A DNA stretch of 64,000 nucleotides from Chitinivorax sp. B (GCF_005503445.1 NZ_SCOH01000018.1:1-64000), one strand, 5' to 3'. Counted from the first letter of the stretch, positions 42,964 through 52,668 are shown. Notes: generated from the letters alone by a model not told the origin. Translations and numbers: made by a program.

Positions 42964-43800
42964 CTACGAAGGGATAGTTGAGGCCAATGCCACAATTGCT
43001 TTGGCGGCCTCGGCCTTCTGTGCCGGTGAGCGTATGTCGCCAGCCACTTGCAGGTCATACCATTTATTGCCGCTGACCCAATCTAACGACCACAATACCT
43101 TGGATGAGTTTCCTGTCATCAGGGCCAATGTGGCTGGGTACTGGCGAACCTGCTGGTTTTGATATTCCTTGAACGACAGTATGCCCCCACCGGCGCCCTT
43201 ATAGTCCCATTCTGTCAACATCAACAAATGGCCTTGCGCGTCGCGAAACATCCGCGCAACCCGGTAAAACGGACCATTGACGTTGTTGATATTGCCGTCA
43301 ATCACATAGCCAAGTAATTGATAGCGCGCAAACGGCGACCCGGTGAGGTCGGCCAGTTTAACCCGGATTTTCGCCTTGATCTGGTCATATCCGACAATCA
43401 TGGACTTCATGAAATCGAGTTCGCCGACCCGCTCTTCGTTCCCTCTTGATTCCAGCCACGGTTGTTGTGCAAACGCACGGACACTCCCTTCATTCGGGCC
43501 AGCGCCTGGCCGTTTGCCCGACCGGACAAAGTCCTGTGCGGGTTCCGGCAACTCATTGATCGACATGACATTATTCGTGCCAGGCTTGATCGGCGGCAGG
43601 CTGTTGATGAATGGCTTGGGCGGGGTAGGTGCCTCGGCAGCGAATGCAGGTTCCGGCAACTCATTGATAGGCATGACATTATTCGTGCCAGGCTTGATTG
43701 GCGGCAGGCTGTTGAATGGTTTGGGCGGGGTAGGTGCCTCGGCAGCGAAAGCACTGCTACCCAGGGCCAAGCTGAGTACGATCAATTTAATATGTTTCAT
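42964..43800 (-). CDS. Exported hypothetical protein with duplicated Pro-rich segment
   Basis: This 278-residue protein is not recognised. A signal peptide (1-19, SAFAAEA) is followed by two near-identical segments of 35 and 36 residues (18-52 and 53-88; core PPIKPGTNNVM in both), then a mature region rich in aromatic strands (YGQ-free; YRVARMFRDAQGHLLMLTEW, LWSLDWVSGNKWYDLQVAGD). The second copy repeats even the signal-cleavage-like FAAEAP, so it arose by recent tandem duplication. It is the last gene of a four-gene minus-strand cluster. Confidence 0.65.
   Translation of the reverse strand: MKHIKLIVLSLALGSSAFAAEAPTPPKPFNSLPPIKPGTNNVMPINELPEPAFAAEAPTPPKPFINSLPPIKPGTNNVMSINELPEPAQDFVRSGKRPGAGPNEGSVRAFAQQPWLESRGNEERVGELDFMKSMIVGYDQIKAKIRVKLADLTGSPFARYQLLGYVIDGNINNVNGPFYRVARMFRDAQGHLLMLTEWDYKGAGGGILSFKEYQNQQVRQYPATLALMTGNSSKVLWSLDWVSGNKWYDLQVAGDIRSPAQKAEAAKAIVALASTIPS
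43537..43749 (-). repeat. Tandem duplication inside the exported-protein gene
   Basis: Two adjacent units of 105 and 108 bp (43749-43645 and 43644-43537) code FAAEAPTPPKP...NELPEPA. They differ by one inserted codon (I) and one substitution (P to S). The close match suggests a recent event. Confidence 0.9.
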
Positions 43801-43803
43801 GAT

Positions 43804-44463
43804 TTAGAATCCCATCTCTGACAAGTTGCAATTTTGAGCTTTCGTTAAACCGTAAAATAGTGTTTTTTGACGACGAGGGTCATGATAATAGTGAGTGCCG
43901 CGCACAAAATATCCATATCCTTTAAATTGATTATCTGAGTAAAGGCTAATGGTTGCCGGCAGGTCGGCATTCACTTTTTCGACAATTTTTGCAACACCAG
44001 CACGGGCGCTATATAGCAACCGACGATTGTGATTGAAAATCGCCCCTTTCTGGAAAGTCGGACTATTGTTGATGGCATCACTAAACACATATGCTCCCCA
44101 TGGCGATTCCAGTGAACGGAATCGTTGCCAGGAAACGGGGCGCGAGTAGTCACGGTTAGCCGAAAAACGGTACTCGCCGGACGCCGAGTATTGTTCGGAC
44201 GCAGCCCATAGCCAGTACCGTGTTTGCCCATAGTCCGCGGTAATCGATTCCAGGACAAAATAGTTTACCCGCTCACTGGGTGGAATATCGGCAATGCTGG
44301 CGGGTGCCCCAAGTGCAATGAAGAATTGGGCCGATGCCGCATAGGCCCATTTATCACTTAGCTCCTTCATGCTGCATGCTCGGCTGAATGCGCCAATGGC
44401 ATGCGCCGCAGGCGACATCAGGTAAGCTGCTGTCAAGACAGCAACTATCGTATTCTGCTTCAT
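43804..44463 (-). CDS. Exported hypothetical protein
   Basis: This 219-residue protein is not recognised. A signal peptide (1-22, ending AAHA) is followed by a mature part with two Cys (CSMKEL early, NCNLSEMGF at the end), which could form a disulphide, and many aromatic residues. It starts 14 bp after the upstream gene and ends 3 bp before the next start, so it belongs to one transcript with its neighbours. Confidence 0.6.
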   Translation of the reverse strand: MKQNTIVAVLTAAYLMSPAAHAIGAFSRACSMKELSDKWAYAASAQFFIALGAPASIADIPPSERVNYFVLESITADYGQTRYWLWAASEQYSASGEYRFSANRDYSRPVSWQRFRSLESPWGAYVFSDAINNSPTFQKGAIFNHNRRLLYSARAGVAKIVEKVNADLPATISLYSDNQFKGYGYFVRGTHYYHDPRRQKTLFYGLTKAQNCNLSEMGF

Positions 44464-44477
44464 AGTGGATCCAAATA

Positions 44478-45257
44478 TTATTGGTAGTAAGGCAAGCCAG
44501 CGTCGCCGCTAGATAGGTTGGGCCATGTGATTGTCGGGGTGCCGATGAAGCTTGGCGTAAAAGGCGGCGGGTTAGGTGCATCCACCGGCGGTTGCAGTAC
44601 CATGCCGCCACTGGGTGGTTGCGGCGCTGCGGGGAGCGGAAACTTGTATTTCCCCTCGCCATAGGTGAGTGGGTGATGACTGCCATCGGTCAGCGAGATG
44701 CCATATACCCAAATACCCTGACCACCGAACGCGGCCTTGTAACGTTCTAGGCTGATGACGAAACGATGTGGAATCTCGTTATCACCGCAAATTACACCGA
44801 TCGCCCCCTCGCTACCTAAGTTGGCTGGGAATTCCCCTACCAAGGTGCCCCCAGCATTGGCGCCCGCGTAGCGGTACAGATACACCGATGACGAACGAGG
44901 TACGTCAATGGTGCATGTCCACCCTTGTAGCACATCAGATCCGTCCGTAGCCTTGTATATACCATCGACGTAACCAGTCACGGTAGGATGTGTATTGCCA
45001 CCACCGCCCCCTCCGTTGGCTGACTTCTCGTCGTCATCGGTGCTCAACAAAAGGATCAGATCGACCATCTGCTTGTTGGTCAACCCCGTCAGGGCGGCGG
45101 GCGGCTTATCAGGTCGGTGGAAGGCATTGGCGGCATGGGGTTTGGCTGCCGCAGCGGGCGGGTTGGGCAGATACGATGGCAGCTCACTGGCCAACGTGAA
45201 TTGACCTGACAGACTGGCCAGGGCGATCAACAGCAAATTGCGGGTCGGATGGATCAT
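44478..45257 (-). CDS. Exported hypothetical protein with Gly-rich linker
   Basis: This 259-residue protein is not recognised. A signal peptide (1-23, ending TLASE) is followed by a Pro/Ala-rich part, an acidic and Gly-rich linker (DDDEKSANGGGGGGNTHP) and a beta-rich domain of about 110 residues (TGYVDGIYKATDGSDVLQGW, SSSVYLYRYAGANAGGTLVG). Two Cys lie in this domain (WTCTID and VICGDN). The tail is Pro-rich. ATG 45257 is preferred to TTG 45263. It is part of the four-gene exported cluster. Confidence 0.62.
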   Translation of the reverse strand: MIHPTRNLLLIALASLSGQFTLASELPSYLPNPPAAAAKPHAANAFHRPDKPPAALTGLTNKQMVDLILLLSTDDDEKSANGGGGGGNTHPTVTGYVDGIYKATDGSDVLQGWTCTIDVPRSSSVYLYRYAGANAGGTLVGEFPANLGSEGAIGVICGDNEIPHRFVISLERYKAAFGGQGIWVYGISLTDGSHHPLTYGEGKYKFPLPAAPQPPSGGMVLQPPVDAPNPPPFTPSFIGTPTITWPNLSSGDAGLPYYQ

Positions 45258-45342
45258 GGTCAAGGCTTTGTGCGGACGAGACTGGATGAATCGCTGCCAC
45301 CAGGCAGCGATCAGGTGCCATTCAAGGCTTTGGCAACGGGTG

Positions 45343-45720
45343 CTAGTCGTTGATTAGCATCAGATAGCCGGGGGTTGGTGCTTGTTGGTAGGTCGGGATG
45401 ATGTTGCAGGCAGTGGGCGCTGGGGCGCCAGGGCGGTCCCAATAGGCCACGGTGGTCCTGACTTTGCTGATTACTGCTGTCTTGGCCGCAGCAAAGAAGC
45501 TGGCACACACTTGTGGTGAAATGCCTCGCCATTCTGTATTCAGGTTGCAAATCTGAATCCAGTCATTCCGCCAATCTGGCCGAATAAAGAATTCGCCACT
45601 TTCGTTCATATACTGTTGCGTAATCTTGCCGGTACAAAAGATCGGCTCAGCCGTGGCGGGGGCGGAGAGATACAAGGTGGCCAAGGCGGCAGCCATACAG
45701 CCATTCAAACGAATTGACAT
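45343..45720 (-). CDS. Small exported Cys-containing protein
   Basis: This 125-residue protein is not recognised. A signal peptide (about 1-24, ending ATAEP) precedes a mature part with four Cys (FCTG, QICN, QVCASFF, TACNIIP), an arrangement suited to two disulphides in the periplasm. It is the first gene of the minus-strand cluster 45720-42964 whose four products all carry signal peptides. Confidence 0.6.
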   Translation of the reverse strand: MSIRLNGCMAAALATLYLSAPATAEPIFCTGKITQQYMNESGEFFIRPDWRNDWIQICNLNTEWRGISPQVCASFFAAAKTAVISKVRTTVAYWDRPGAPAPTACNIIPTYQQAPTPGYLMLIND

Positions 45721-46343
45721 GGATATTCCAACAGTGACAAATAGATTAGATTTATTGCCGCGTCTTTTCAGTGAGTTTTAACGGCTGAAGGTAAATAGGG
45801 CGTTAACTGAAAAAACACGTTACAAACAGCATGGCGGCGGACTATAGAGAGGCTGAAATGTATTTGCAACTATATGCCTTTATAGATAAATGCATAAATT
45901 CTATCTGTCTGGTTTTATTAAAAACTGAAATTGACGTGATTAGATTCGATTCCATAGCGCATATCCAGTTGAAACATCATGAAGATGACGGGCTGACCGG
46001 AAGGATGAGTCGGATTGTTATCCAAAATAACAAATGGGTTTTGAGTGGTACATGCGAATATTAAACGTATGGAAAGAATCGCACTTTCATACACCCCGGT
46101 ATTTGTAGACATCACATGGCATATTTGGAACGTTGGGCAGGATTTGTTCGAAAACAGCTTCTGTGTGGTAGGTAATACGTAACTTCATACCATTTCGCTA
46201 CCATGTACTTGTTGATTCAGGCGTTTTCTAAAACGGGATCATGAGACGTTGTTACGCCCTGGATGTGAAAAGCGATGTCTGGTGAAGGTTCTGCGTTACA
46301 TCTTCCGCAGCCAGTAGTGCGGACAGGGCGTCGCTACATTTCT
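45721..46343. other. Intergenic stretch upstream of the exported-protein cluster
   Basis: About 620 bp contain no convincing gene. A 77-codon + frame at 45831-46064 has no recognisable domain. The promoter of the exported cluster should lie in its left part, but no clear -35/-10 pair was found. Confidence 0.45.
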
Positions 46344-47081
46344 TCAATGCTGATGTCCGAGACGATGGTATCTGTCGATGCTGATGATAGTGCCACTACG
46401 GGTGCCGGTAATCTCAATCCAATTATTGTGAAGACGGCTTGCTTGATAATGAATGGGCTGTCTTGGCCAAGGATGCTGGCTGCAGAGTTTGACGATCAAG
46501 CTGTTTTGATCAATGTCAATGGCAAAACAGAGTGGTGCGGGGCCATTGTTAAGAATACGGAGATCTTTGTAGCCGTAGACAACGGTTGCATCGGAGCCTA
46601 ACGGTGCAAACCGGGTTGTGTCGGTATAGATATCGGTACTATGGGGATGTCGTTCCAAAATGCTCAACCCGGCTTGCAATGCCGCAAGATAGAGGATTCC
46701 ACTGAGTTGGCATAAGCCGCCACCTTCGACACTGCTGATTTGCCCGTTCAATAGCATCCGGCCTTGTTGAAACCCCCGTTCAGCGATTGGGGCTCCCACC
46801 AGTTGGGCAAAAGACAAGATTTGCCCAGGTTGGATGATTCGTTGGTGAATTGCGGCAGCGGCTAATCTCAAGTTATGTCGTTTTGCCTCGACCTGAGGGC
46901 TGGGCAGGATGGGTTGTGTCAACTGCCATTGTGGATGGAGTGGCTGTTGCGGGGCGTTTCGCGTGATGAATTGACGGGCGATGCCGGTGCGGTGATCTTG
47001 ATAACTGCGCCATAGCAGGCGCAGGCGTACTTTGGCATGGGCCGGCAGACGGCGGCCTAATGCACGCAGTATTTTCTTCAT
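46344..47081 (-). CDS. VanW family protein
   Basis: This 245-residue protein has the VanW core: QPGQILSFAQLVGAPIAERG, GGGLCQLSGILYLAALQAGL, ERHPHSTDIY and GSDATVVYGYKDLRILNN. The family role is unknown; VanW was first seen in vancomycin-resistance clusters, but most members are not linked to resistance. ATG 47081 overlaps the stop of the upstream methyltransferase by one base (TAATG), so the two are coupled. Confidence 0.88.
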   Translation of the reverse strand: MKKILRALGRRLPAHAKVRLRLLWRSYQDHRTGIARQFITRNAPQQPLHPQWQLTQPILPSPQVEAKRHNLRLAAAAIHQRIIQPGQILSFAQLVGAPIAERGFQQGRMLLNGQISSVEGGGLCQLSGILYLAALQAGLSILERHPHSTDIYTDTTRFAPLGSDATVVYGYKDLRILNNGPAPLCFAIDIDQNSLIVKLCSQHPWPRQPIHYQASRLHNNWIEITGTRSGTIISIDRYHRLGHQH

Positions 47082-47752
47082 TATTCGCGTTCGAGACAGA
47101 CTACCAGATAGGATGACCATTCTGGTTGCAGGCCGCTTAGCAGTCGATCCAGTGGTGCCATGGCGGGACGCATACTGTGCGGAATACGGTGAATCGGTAA
47201 CCAAAGCAGGCCGGTGGCATGAGCGACACGAAAGCCTTTGGCCAGATGGTGAATGTCTTTCAGCGAATAGCTGGTGCTGCCATGCCATGCACCGGCCGGG
47301 GTTTCGCGAGCGCGTTTGCCCCGGCGTAAAGCTGATGGGAAGTCAATAATCAAACGCCCACCGGGTTTCAGTACGCGATGGGCTTCATCCAGTATGCGAG
47401 TGAACACGGTACGGTCAAGGTGCATTAACAAGTGAAAGGCAAACATTGCCTGTGCGCTGTCGTTGGGTAATGGCAGCTGTGGTGCGGTGGCTTGTATCAG
47501 TGGACGGGTTGGCCACTTATGTTGGGCTTCGCCAAGCATGTTGCCCGATAAATCGATACCGATATCGGCAAAGTCCATCAAGCGGCCGGTACCGCATGCC
47601 AGGTCGACTATAGGCGCAGTACGTTTCGCAGGTAGCCAGCGCTGCAGGATATGCCGCTCAGCCTGGTCAATGAATCGACCATAGCTATTGCCAAAGCGAT
47701 CGGCGTCATACTCCTTGGCTAACTGATCATAGTATTTGCGGATCAAGTCCAT
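47081..47752 (-). CDS. Class I SAM-dependent methyltransferase
   Basis: This 223-residue methyltransferase of the Methyltransf_11/25 type has SAM motif I IVDLACGTGRLMDFADIGID, and the post-motif HRVLKPGGRLIIDFPSAL. Its substrate is unknown. ATG 47752 gives the normal start (MDLIRKYYDQLAKEYD); a longer frame adds 37 unlike residues. It is translationally coupled to the VanW gene. Confidence 0.87.
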   Translation of the reverse strand: MDLIRKYYDQLAKEYDADRFGNSYGRFIDQAERHILQRWLPAKRTAPIVDLACGTGRLMDFADIGIDLSGNMLGEAQHKWPTRPLIQATAPQLPLPNDSAQAMFAFHLLMHLDRTVFTRILDEAHRVLKPGGRLIIDFPSALRRGKRARETPAGAWHGSTSYSLKDIHHLAKGFRVAHATGLLWLPIHRIPHSMRPAMAPLDRLLSGLQPEWSSYLVVCLERE

Positions 47753-47893
47753 GTGGTTGCCTGGTCTACGGGTTGGCGTGTGATGCCCAGTATATGTGGC
47801 AATGTGGGCTCGGGCTCGATACAAAGCTTCATTGAACGAGACTGAACCCAATTCATTGGTCAAACATGCTGAGTTTGTTATATGCGACCGCTA

Positions 47894-50800
47894 CTATAAG
47901 GGGCTTGGCACGCTTACGCTACGTTTGGTCGCCAAACGGTCGAACAGCAGGTACAGCACTGGTGTGATATACAGTGTGATGGCTTGTGACAGAATCAATC
48001 CTCCTACGACGGCCAAACCAAGTGGGGCGCGCAATTCGGCGCCAGCACCCAGGCCCAGCGCAATCGGCAAGGCACCCATCAGCGCTGCAAAGGTGGTCAT
48101 CATGATAGGTCTGAAGCGTTTGACACAGGCCTCGCGTATGGCGGCTTGTGGGGTCATCTGATGGGTACGCTGTGCATCTAGCGCAAAGTCGATCATCATG
48201 ATGGCGTTTTTCTTGACGATACCAATCAACATCAAGATACCGATCGCGGCGATGGTGGTCAGTTCCTGCCCAAATATCATCAATGTCAAGAGTGCGCCAA
48301 TGGCGGCGGAGGGTAGGCCGGCCAGAATCGTCAGCGGGTGAATTGCACTTTCATACAAGACGCCGAGTAACACATAGATCACCAGAATGGCCAATACCAA
48401 CAACAAGGTCTGGCTGCCTTGTGTCTCCTGAAAGGCGGCGGCATCGCCAGCCCAGCCGGTGATGATGTTGCTTGGTAGGCCAATTCTCGTTTGCAGGGTG
48501 TCGATATGTTTAGCTGCTTCGCCAAGTGGTACACCTGGCGCCAGATTGAAGGACAGGGTGATGGCTTGTAGCTGGCCTTGGTGGTTGATTGCAGTTGGGC
48601 CTGCTACCCGATCAACCCGAGCCAGCGTATTCAAGGGAATCAGCTGGCCACTCTTGCTGCGCACATAAAGCTTGCCCAGATCGTATTCATTACGTTGGTT
48701 GGCATCATCCACTTCCATCAGTACCGAATAATCATCGGTATCACCATAGATCGTCGATACCTGCCGTTCTCCATAGGCTGAATACAGTGCGTTGCGGATA
48801 CTTTGGATATCGACGCCCAGTACGTTGGCCCGTTCTCGGTCAATATCCAGCCGAGCTTGTAGTCCTTTCAACTGCGCGTCGGACGCCACGTCTCTGAACA
48901 ACGGATCGGTGCGCATGGCCGTTTGCATTTTTTCTGCCCACTGGTTCAGTTCATTGGCCTGAACTGCTTGCATGACATACTGATAGCGGCTTTTACCGCT
49001 GCGACCACCCAAACGGAGATTTTGTACCGGGTTCAGGAACACGGACAATCCAGCAACCTTGCGGGTCTCCTTGCGCAAATCTTCCAGCACCGCATCCAGC
49101 TTGTCCCGCTCGGATTTTGGCTTGAGGTTGATGAATAGCCGACCGGTGTACTGACTGCCCTGGCTGCCGCCGACGGAGCTGTTGACGGTATCCACCGCCG
49201 GGTGGTGGCCGATCAGCGTGGCAACCTGTTGTTGCAGTTTCACCATCTCATCGTAAGGCATGTCTTGCCGGGCTTCGGTGCTGACTTGTATCAACCCGGT
49301 GTCTTCTGTGGGGAAGAAGCCCTTAGGTATGACGGTGAATAGCCATGCGGTGACGACAAAAGTGGCCAGAGCCAGCAGTTGCATGCTCCGGTGGTGACGC
49401 AATGCCCAACCCAGCGTAAGTTCGTAAAAGCCCAACATACGATTGAATGCCACTTCAAAACTACGCACGATGCGAGTTTCCGGCGGCAATTCGTGCTCCG
49501 ACTTCAGGTAACGTGCACATAACATTGGGATCAGCGTGAGTGACACCACGGCTGATGACAGCACTGCCAAGGTGACCACGATGGCGAACTCGTGGAACAG
49601 TAAACCGATGGTGCCCTGCATGAAGAAAATCGGGATGAAAATGGCCACCAGGCTGAGCGAGATCGACAGAATGGTAAATGCCACCTCACGTGAGCCCTTA
49701 AGTGCGGCTTGCATGGGGGCCATGCCTGCTTCCACGTAACGCACAATGTTTTCCAGCATGACGATTGCGTCATCTACTACTAGGCCCACTGCCAGTGTAA
49801 TGGCCAGCAGCGAGATATTGTTCAGGCTCAGGCCAAGCCAGTACATCAGTGCTACCGTGGTCAACAATGAAACTGGCAGCGATAGCGCCGGGATGACGGT
49901 TGCAGCAGCACGGCGCAGGAACAGGAAGATCACCATGATGACCAGAGCAATGGTCAATGCCAGAGTCAGATTGACATCATGAATCGATTCGCGGATGGAA
50001 CGGGAGCGATCATTGACCAGTTGAATAGTGACCGAATCGGGTAGTTGTTCGGTCAACTTGGGTAAGGCTGCTTTGATGGCATCCACGGTTGCGACGGTGT
50101 TGGCATCTGGCTGCCGCAGGACCGCTAATGTGATCGAACGGGTGCCGTTGATCCAGCTGCCGACCCGCAGGTTTTCCACGCTGTCTTCCACTGTGGCCAC
50201 TTCTTCTAGCCGTACAGGCAGGTTGTTGCGGCTGGCCACGATCACTTTGGCAAATTCAGCTGCATTGGCCAGTTGCTTGTTCGCGCTGATAGTCATCACC
50301 TGCTGTTTGCCAGTCACCACCCCCAATGGGGTATTGGCATTTGCATTGCGGATAGCCAGGGCTAATTCATCTAGCGTCAGATCCCTGGCGGCCAGTTGTG
50401 TCGGGTCTACTTTGACTCGCACTGCATAGCGTTTTTGCCCGTTAACCTGTACTTGTGCGACGCCATTCAGCGTAGCCAGATTGGGGGAGACCAGGTTTTC
50501 GGCATAATCATTCAATTGTGCCAGTGATAGCGAAGGTGAATTCAACGCCAGAAACAGGATGGGCGTGTCAGCCGGATTGACTTTGCGATAGGAGGGGAGA
50601 GAAGTCATCTCCTGAGGCAGGCTGCGTTGCGCCCGTAACAAGGCGGCCTGTACGTCGGCTGCTGCGGCATCGATATCCCGGTCTGGTATAAATTCCAACG
50701 TGACTGATGTGTTACCTAGCGTGCTGGACGAACTGACGACACTTAACCCGGCGATTGTGGAAAACTGTTTCTCCAGCACCGATGCAACGGACGAAGCCAT

Positions 50801-50974
50801 TGTTTCCGGACTGGCACCCGGTAAGCTGGCCGATACGTTGATGGTTGGTGTGTTGAAGGAAGGTAGGGCGGCGATCGGTAATGCTTGCCACGACAATACG
50901 CCAAGCAGTACCGCGCTCAATGTCAGTAACACCGTCGCGATCGGACGGCGTATGCATAGTTCGGACAGATTCAT
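47894..50974 (-). CDS. RND multidrug efflux permease (MdtB/MdtC-like)
   Basis: This 1026-residue inner-membrane pump shows the HAE1 RND layout: an N-terminal TM (RRPIATVLLTLSAVLLGVLS), the large periplasmic pore domain with SLPGASPETM, the TM4 motif with acidic residues GLVVDDAIVMLENIVRY, and the C-terminal mirror half ending GLILSQAITLYITPVLYL. Charged residues for proton relay in TM4 are present. Such permeases need a membrane-fusion adaptor and an outer-membrane channel, neither of which is seen on either side, so they may be beyond a distant locus. The substrate is unknown. Confidence 0.93.
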   Translation of the reverse strand: MNLSELCIRRPIATVLLTLSAVLLGVLSWQALPIAALPSFNTPTINVSASLPGASPETMASSVASVLEKQFSTIAGLSVVSSSSTLGNTSVTLEFIPDRDIDAAAADVQAALLRAQRSLPQEMTSLPSYRKVNPADTPILFLALNSPSLSLAQLNDYAENLVSPNLATLNGVAQVQVNGQKRYAVRVKVDPTQLAARDLTLDELALAIRNANANTPLGVVTGKQQVMTISANKQLANAAEFAKVIVASRNNLPVRLEEVATVEDSVENLRVGSWINGTRSITLAVLRQPDANTVATVDAIKAALPKLTEQLPDSVTIQLVNDRSRSIRESIHDVNLTLALTIALVIMVIFLFLRRAAATVIPALSLPVSLLTTVALMYWLGLSLNNISLLAITLAVGLVVDDAIVMLENIVRYVEAGMAPMQAALKGSREVAFTILSISLSLVAIFIPIFFMQGTIGLLFHEFAIVVTLAVLSSAVVSLTLIPMLCARYLKSEHELPPETRIVRSFEVAFNRMLGFYELTLGWALRHHRSMQLLALATFVVTAWLFTVIPKGFFPTEDTGLIQVSTEARQDMPYDEMVKLQQQVATLIGHHPAVDTVNSSVGGSQGSQYTGRLFINLKPKSERDKLDAVLEDLRKETRKVAGLSVFLNPVQNLRLGGRSGKSRYQYVMQAVQANELNQWAEKMQTAMRTDPLFRDVASDAQLKGLQARLDIDRERANVLGVDIQSIRNALYSAYGERQVSTIYGDTDDYSVLMEVDDANQRNEYDLGKLYVRSKSGQLIPLNTLARVDRVAGPTAINHQGQLQAITLSFNLAPGVPLGEAAKHIDTLQTRIGLPSNIITGWAGDAAAFQETQGSQTLLLVLAILVIYVLLGVLYESAIHPLTILAGLPSAAIGALLTLMIFGQELTTIAAIGILMLIGIVKKNAIMMIDFALDAQRTHQMTPQAAIREACVKRFRPIMMTTFAALMGALPIALGLGAGAELRAPLGLAVVGGLILSQAITLYITPVLYLLFDRLATKRSVSVPSPL

Positions 50975-51173
50975 GATGTTCTTTTGAAGATAATCGATCA
51001 GGCACTTTCAGAAACCCAGCACCGTTGATATGACCAGAATGGATGACTGAAGCATGTGGCCATTCTCACTCAGCAGACACATGTCTGTACTGTCAGTTTC
51101 ATGAGCTGATGCCGGTTTTGCCAATTTTTACATCTGATGATGTCAATATCGACGGTAGTAAGTGCCCATGCAG

Positions 51174-51207
51174 GAAAAAAGATCATGGCGAGCGGTCGCC
51201 CGCCATG
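51174..51207 (-). terminator. Terminator of the MocR-type gene
   Basis: The hairpin CATGGCGAGCG / CGCCCGCCATG (one mismatch) is followed in the minus direction by ATCTTTTTT, placed about 35 bp after the stop of the MocR-type gene. Confidence 0.85.
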
Positions 51208-51240
51208 ACGTAAGGTGACGCGACAACATTTGGGAAGCGG

Positions 51241-52668
51241 TCAACCGTTGGCGATCAGTTCGCTCAAGCGGATGAGTGTGTGTTGTGTGGTCGTGGTAAC
51301 GGGAAAGCCACACGATAATCGCAGACAGTGTTGAAACCGCCCGCTGGGTGAAAAAATGGGACCTGGTGCAAAACTGATGTGCTCGGCCGTTGCGCGCGTG
51401 TGTAGGGTCAGTGTGTCAACGCCGGTTGGCAACTCTACCCATAGCACGAAACCACCGGCTGGTTGTGATATCCGCGTGCCGCTTGGGAAATATTGAAGCA
51501 CCAGTTCGCTCATGTCTGCTACTCGCTGTGCCAGGGCACGGCGCAATTGGCGCAGATGGTGTTCGTATCCACCGGTTTCCAGAAATTCGGCCAATGTTAG
51601 TTGTAAGACATTCGGCATCACGCCACTATTCAGTAGCTTGAGTTGCTCCACCTGTTGCCGAAAACGGCCGGGCATGATCCAACCATCCGAGAATCCAGGG
51701 GATAATGTTTTGCTGAACGAGCTGACCAAAATGACATTGCCGTCCTGATCGAATGCCTTCAGTGGTAAGGGGCGGGGCCCACTGAACTGCAGATCGCCAA
51801 ATACATCGTCTTCAATCACAGGGATTTGTCGAGCCGCCATCAGTTCCACCAGTTGGCGCTTACGCTCTAGGCTTAATGTGACACCTAATGGATTACTGGC
51901 ATTGGGTACCACGAACAATGCCTGTACAGCACCATTTCGGGTAGCCAGCTCCAGTGCTTCCAGCGAAATACCATGATGCGGATCGGTTGGAATCTCCAAC
52001 GCTTTCATACCCAGTGTTTCGATCAGTTGCAGCATCACGAAATAGGTTGGCGATTCCACCGCGATAGTGTCGCCAGGCTTGGCCACTGCACGCAATGCCA
52101 GGTTCAACCCTTCCATACAGCCGTGAGCTAGCAGAATGTCGTCCTCGGTTGCAGAAAAGCCAAGCTCCAGATAGCGGCGGGCAATTTGTCGGCGCAGTGT
52201 GCGGCTACCAAGTAAACGACTCGATGCCGAACATTCCGGGCGTGCATTGCGGGCCTGACGTGCCAGCAATTTCATCAATTTGTCAGTGGGTAAAAGCTCT
52301 GGGCTTGGGCTGGCTGAGGTCAGTGGCTCCAGTGATGGGTTCTGACAGGATTCGCGTACCTTGGCGACGACGGCATTCACGCCGATAAAGGCTTTCGGTG
52401 AACAGATATCTACCAGTGGCGCAGAGGCGGCGATGACCGACTGTCGGCGCACAAAATAGCCAGATTGAGGCTTGGCCTCAACCACACCTTTGTTTTCCAG
52501 GGTGCGTAGTGCCAGGGTCACGGTGGATATGCTCAGTTCACGCTGTTTGGCGATCTGGCGGATTGACGGTAATCGCTCACCTGGTTTCAATGTACCATGG
52601 CGAATCGACGCCATCAGCTCATCAGCGAGGCGTTGGTATAACAAATCGGGGCGTTGCATCGTGTCCAT
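51241..52668 (-). CDS. MocR/PdxR-type GntR regulator with aminotransferase domain
   Basis: This 475-residue protein has an N-terminal GntR winged helix (LLYQRLADELMASIRHGTLK, SIRQIAKQRELSISTVTLAL) joined to a fold-type I PLP aminotransferase domain with the lysine motif SSFSKTLSPGFSDGWIMPGR and the Asp motif IPVIEDDVFGDLQF. Such MocR proteins regulate genes of vitamin B6, taurine, GABA or proline-type metabolism. ATG 52668 gives the normal length; a longer frame adds 64 residues of random-looking sequence. It is divergent from prmC with 222 bp between. Confidence 0.9.
   Translation of the reverse strand: MDTMQRPDLLYQRLADELMASIRHGTLKPGERLPSIRQIAKQRELSISTVTLALRTLENKGVVEAKPQSGYFVRRQSVIAASAPLVDICSPKAFIGVNAVVAKVRESCQNPSLEPLTSASPSPELLPTDKLMKLLARQARNARPECSASSRLLGSRTLRRQIARRYLELGFSATEDDILLAHGCMEGLNLALRAVAKPGDTIAVESPTYFVMLQLIETLGMKALEIPTDPHHGISLEALELATRNGAVQALFVVPNASNPLGVTLSLERKRQLVELMAARQIPVIEDDVFGDLQFSGPRPLPLKAFDQDGNVILVSSFSKTLSPGFSDGWIMPGRFRQQVEQLKLLNSGVMPNVLQLTLAEFLETGGYEHHLRQLRRALAQRVADMSELVLQYFPSGTRISQPAGGFVLWVELPTGVDTLTLHTRATAEHISFAPGPIFSPSGRFQHCLRLSCGFPVTTTTQHTLIRLSELIANG

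Noticed and set aside
45831-46064. 77-codon frame upstream of the exported-protein cluster
   Set aside because: Possible but unsupported: no Shine-Dalgarno, no match to a family, and composition like intergenic DNA.
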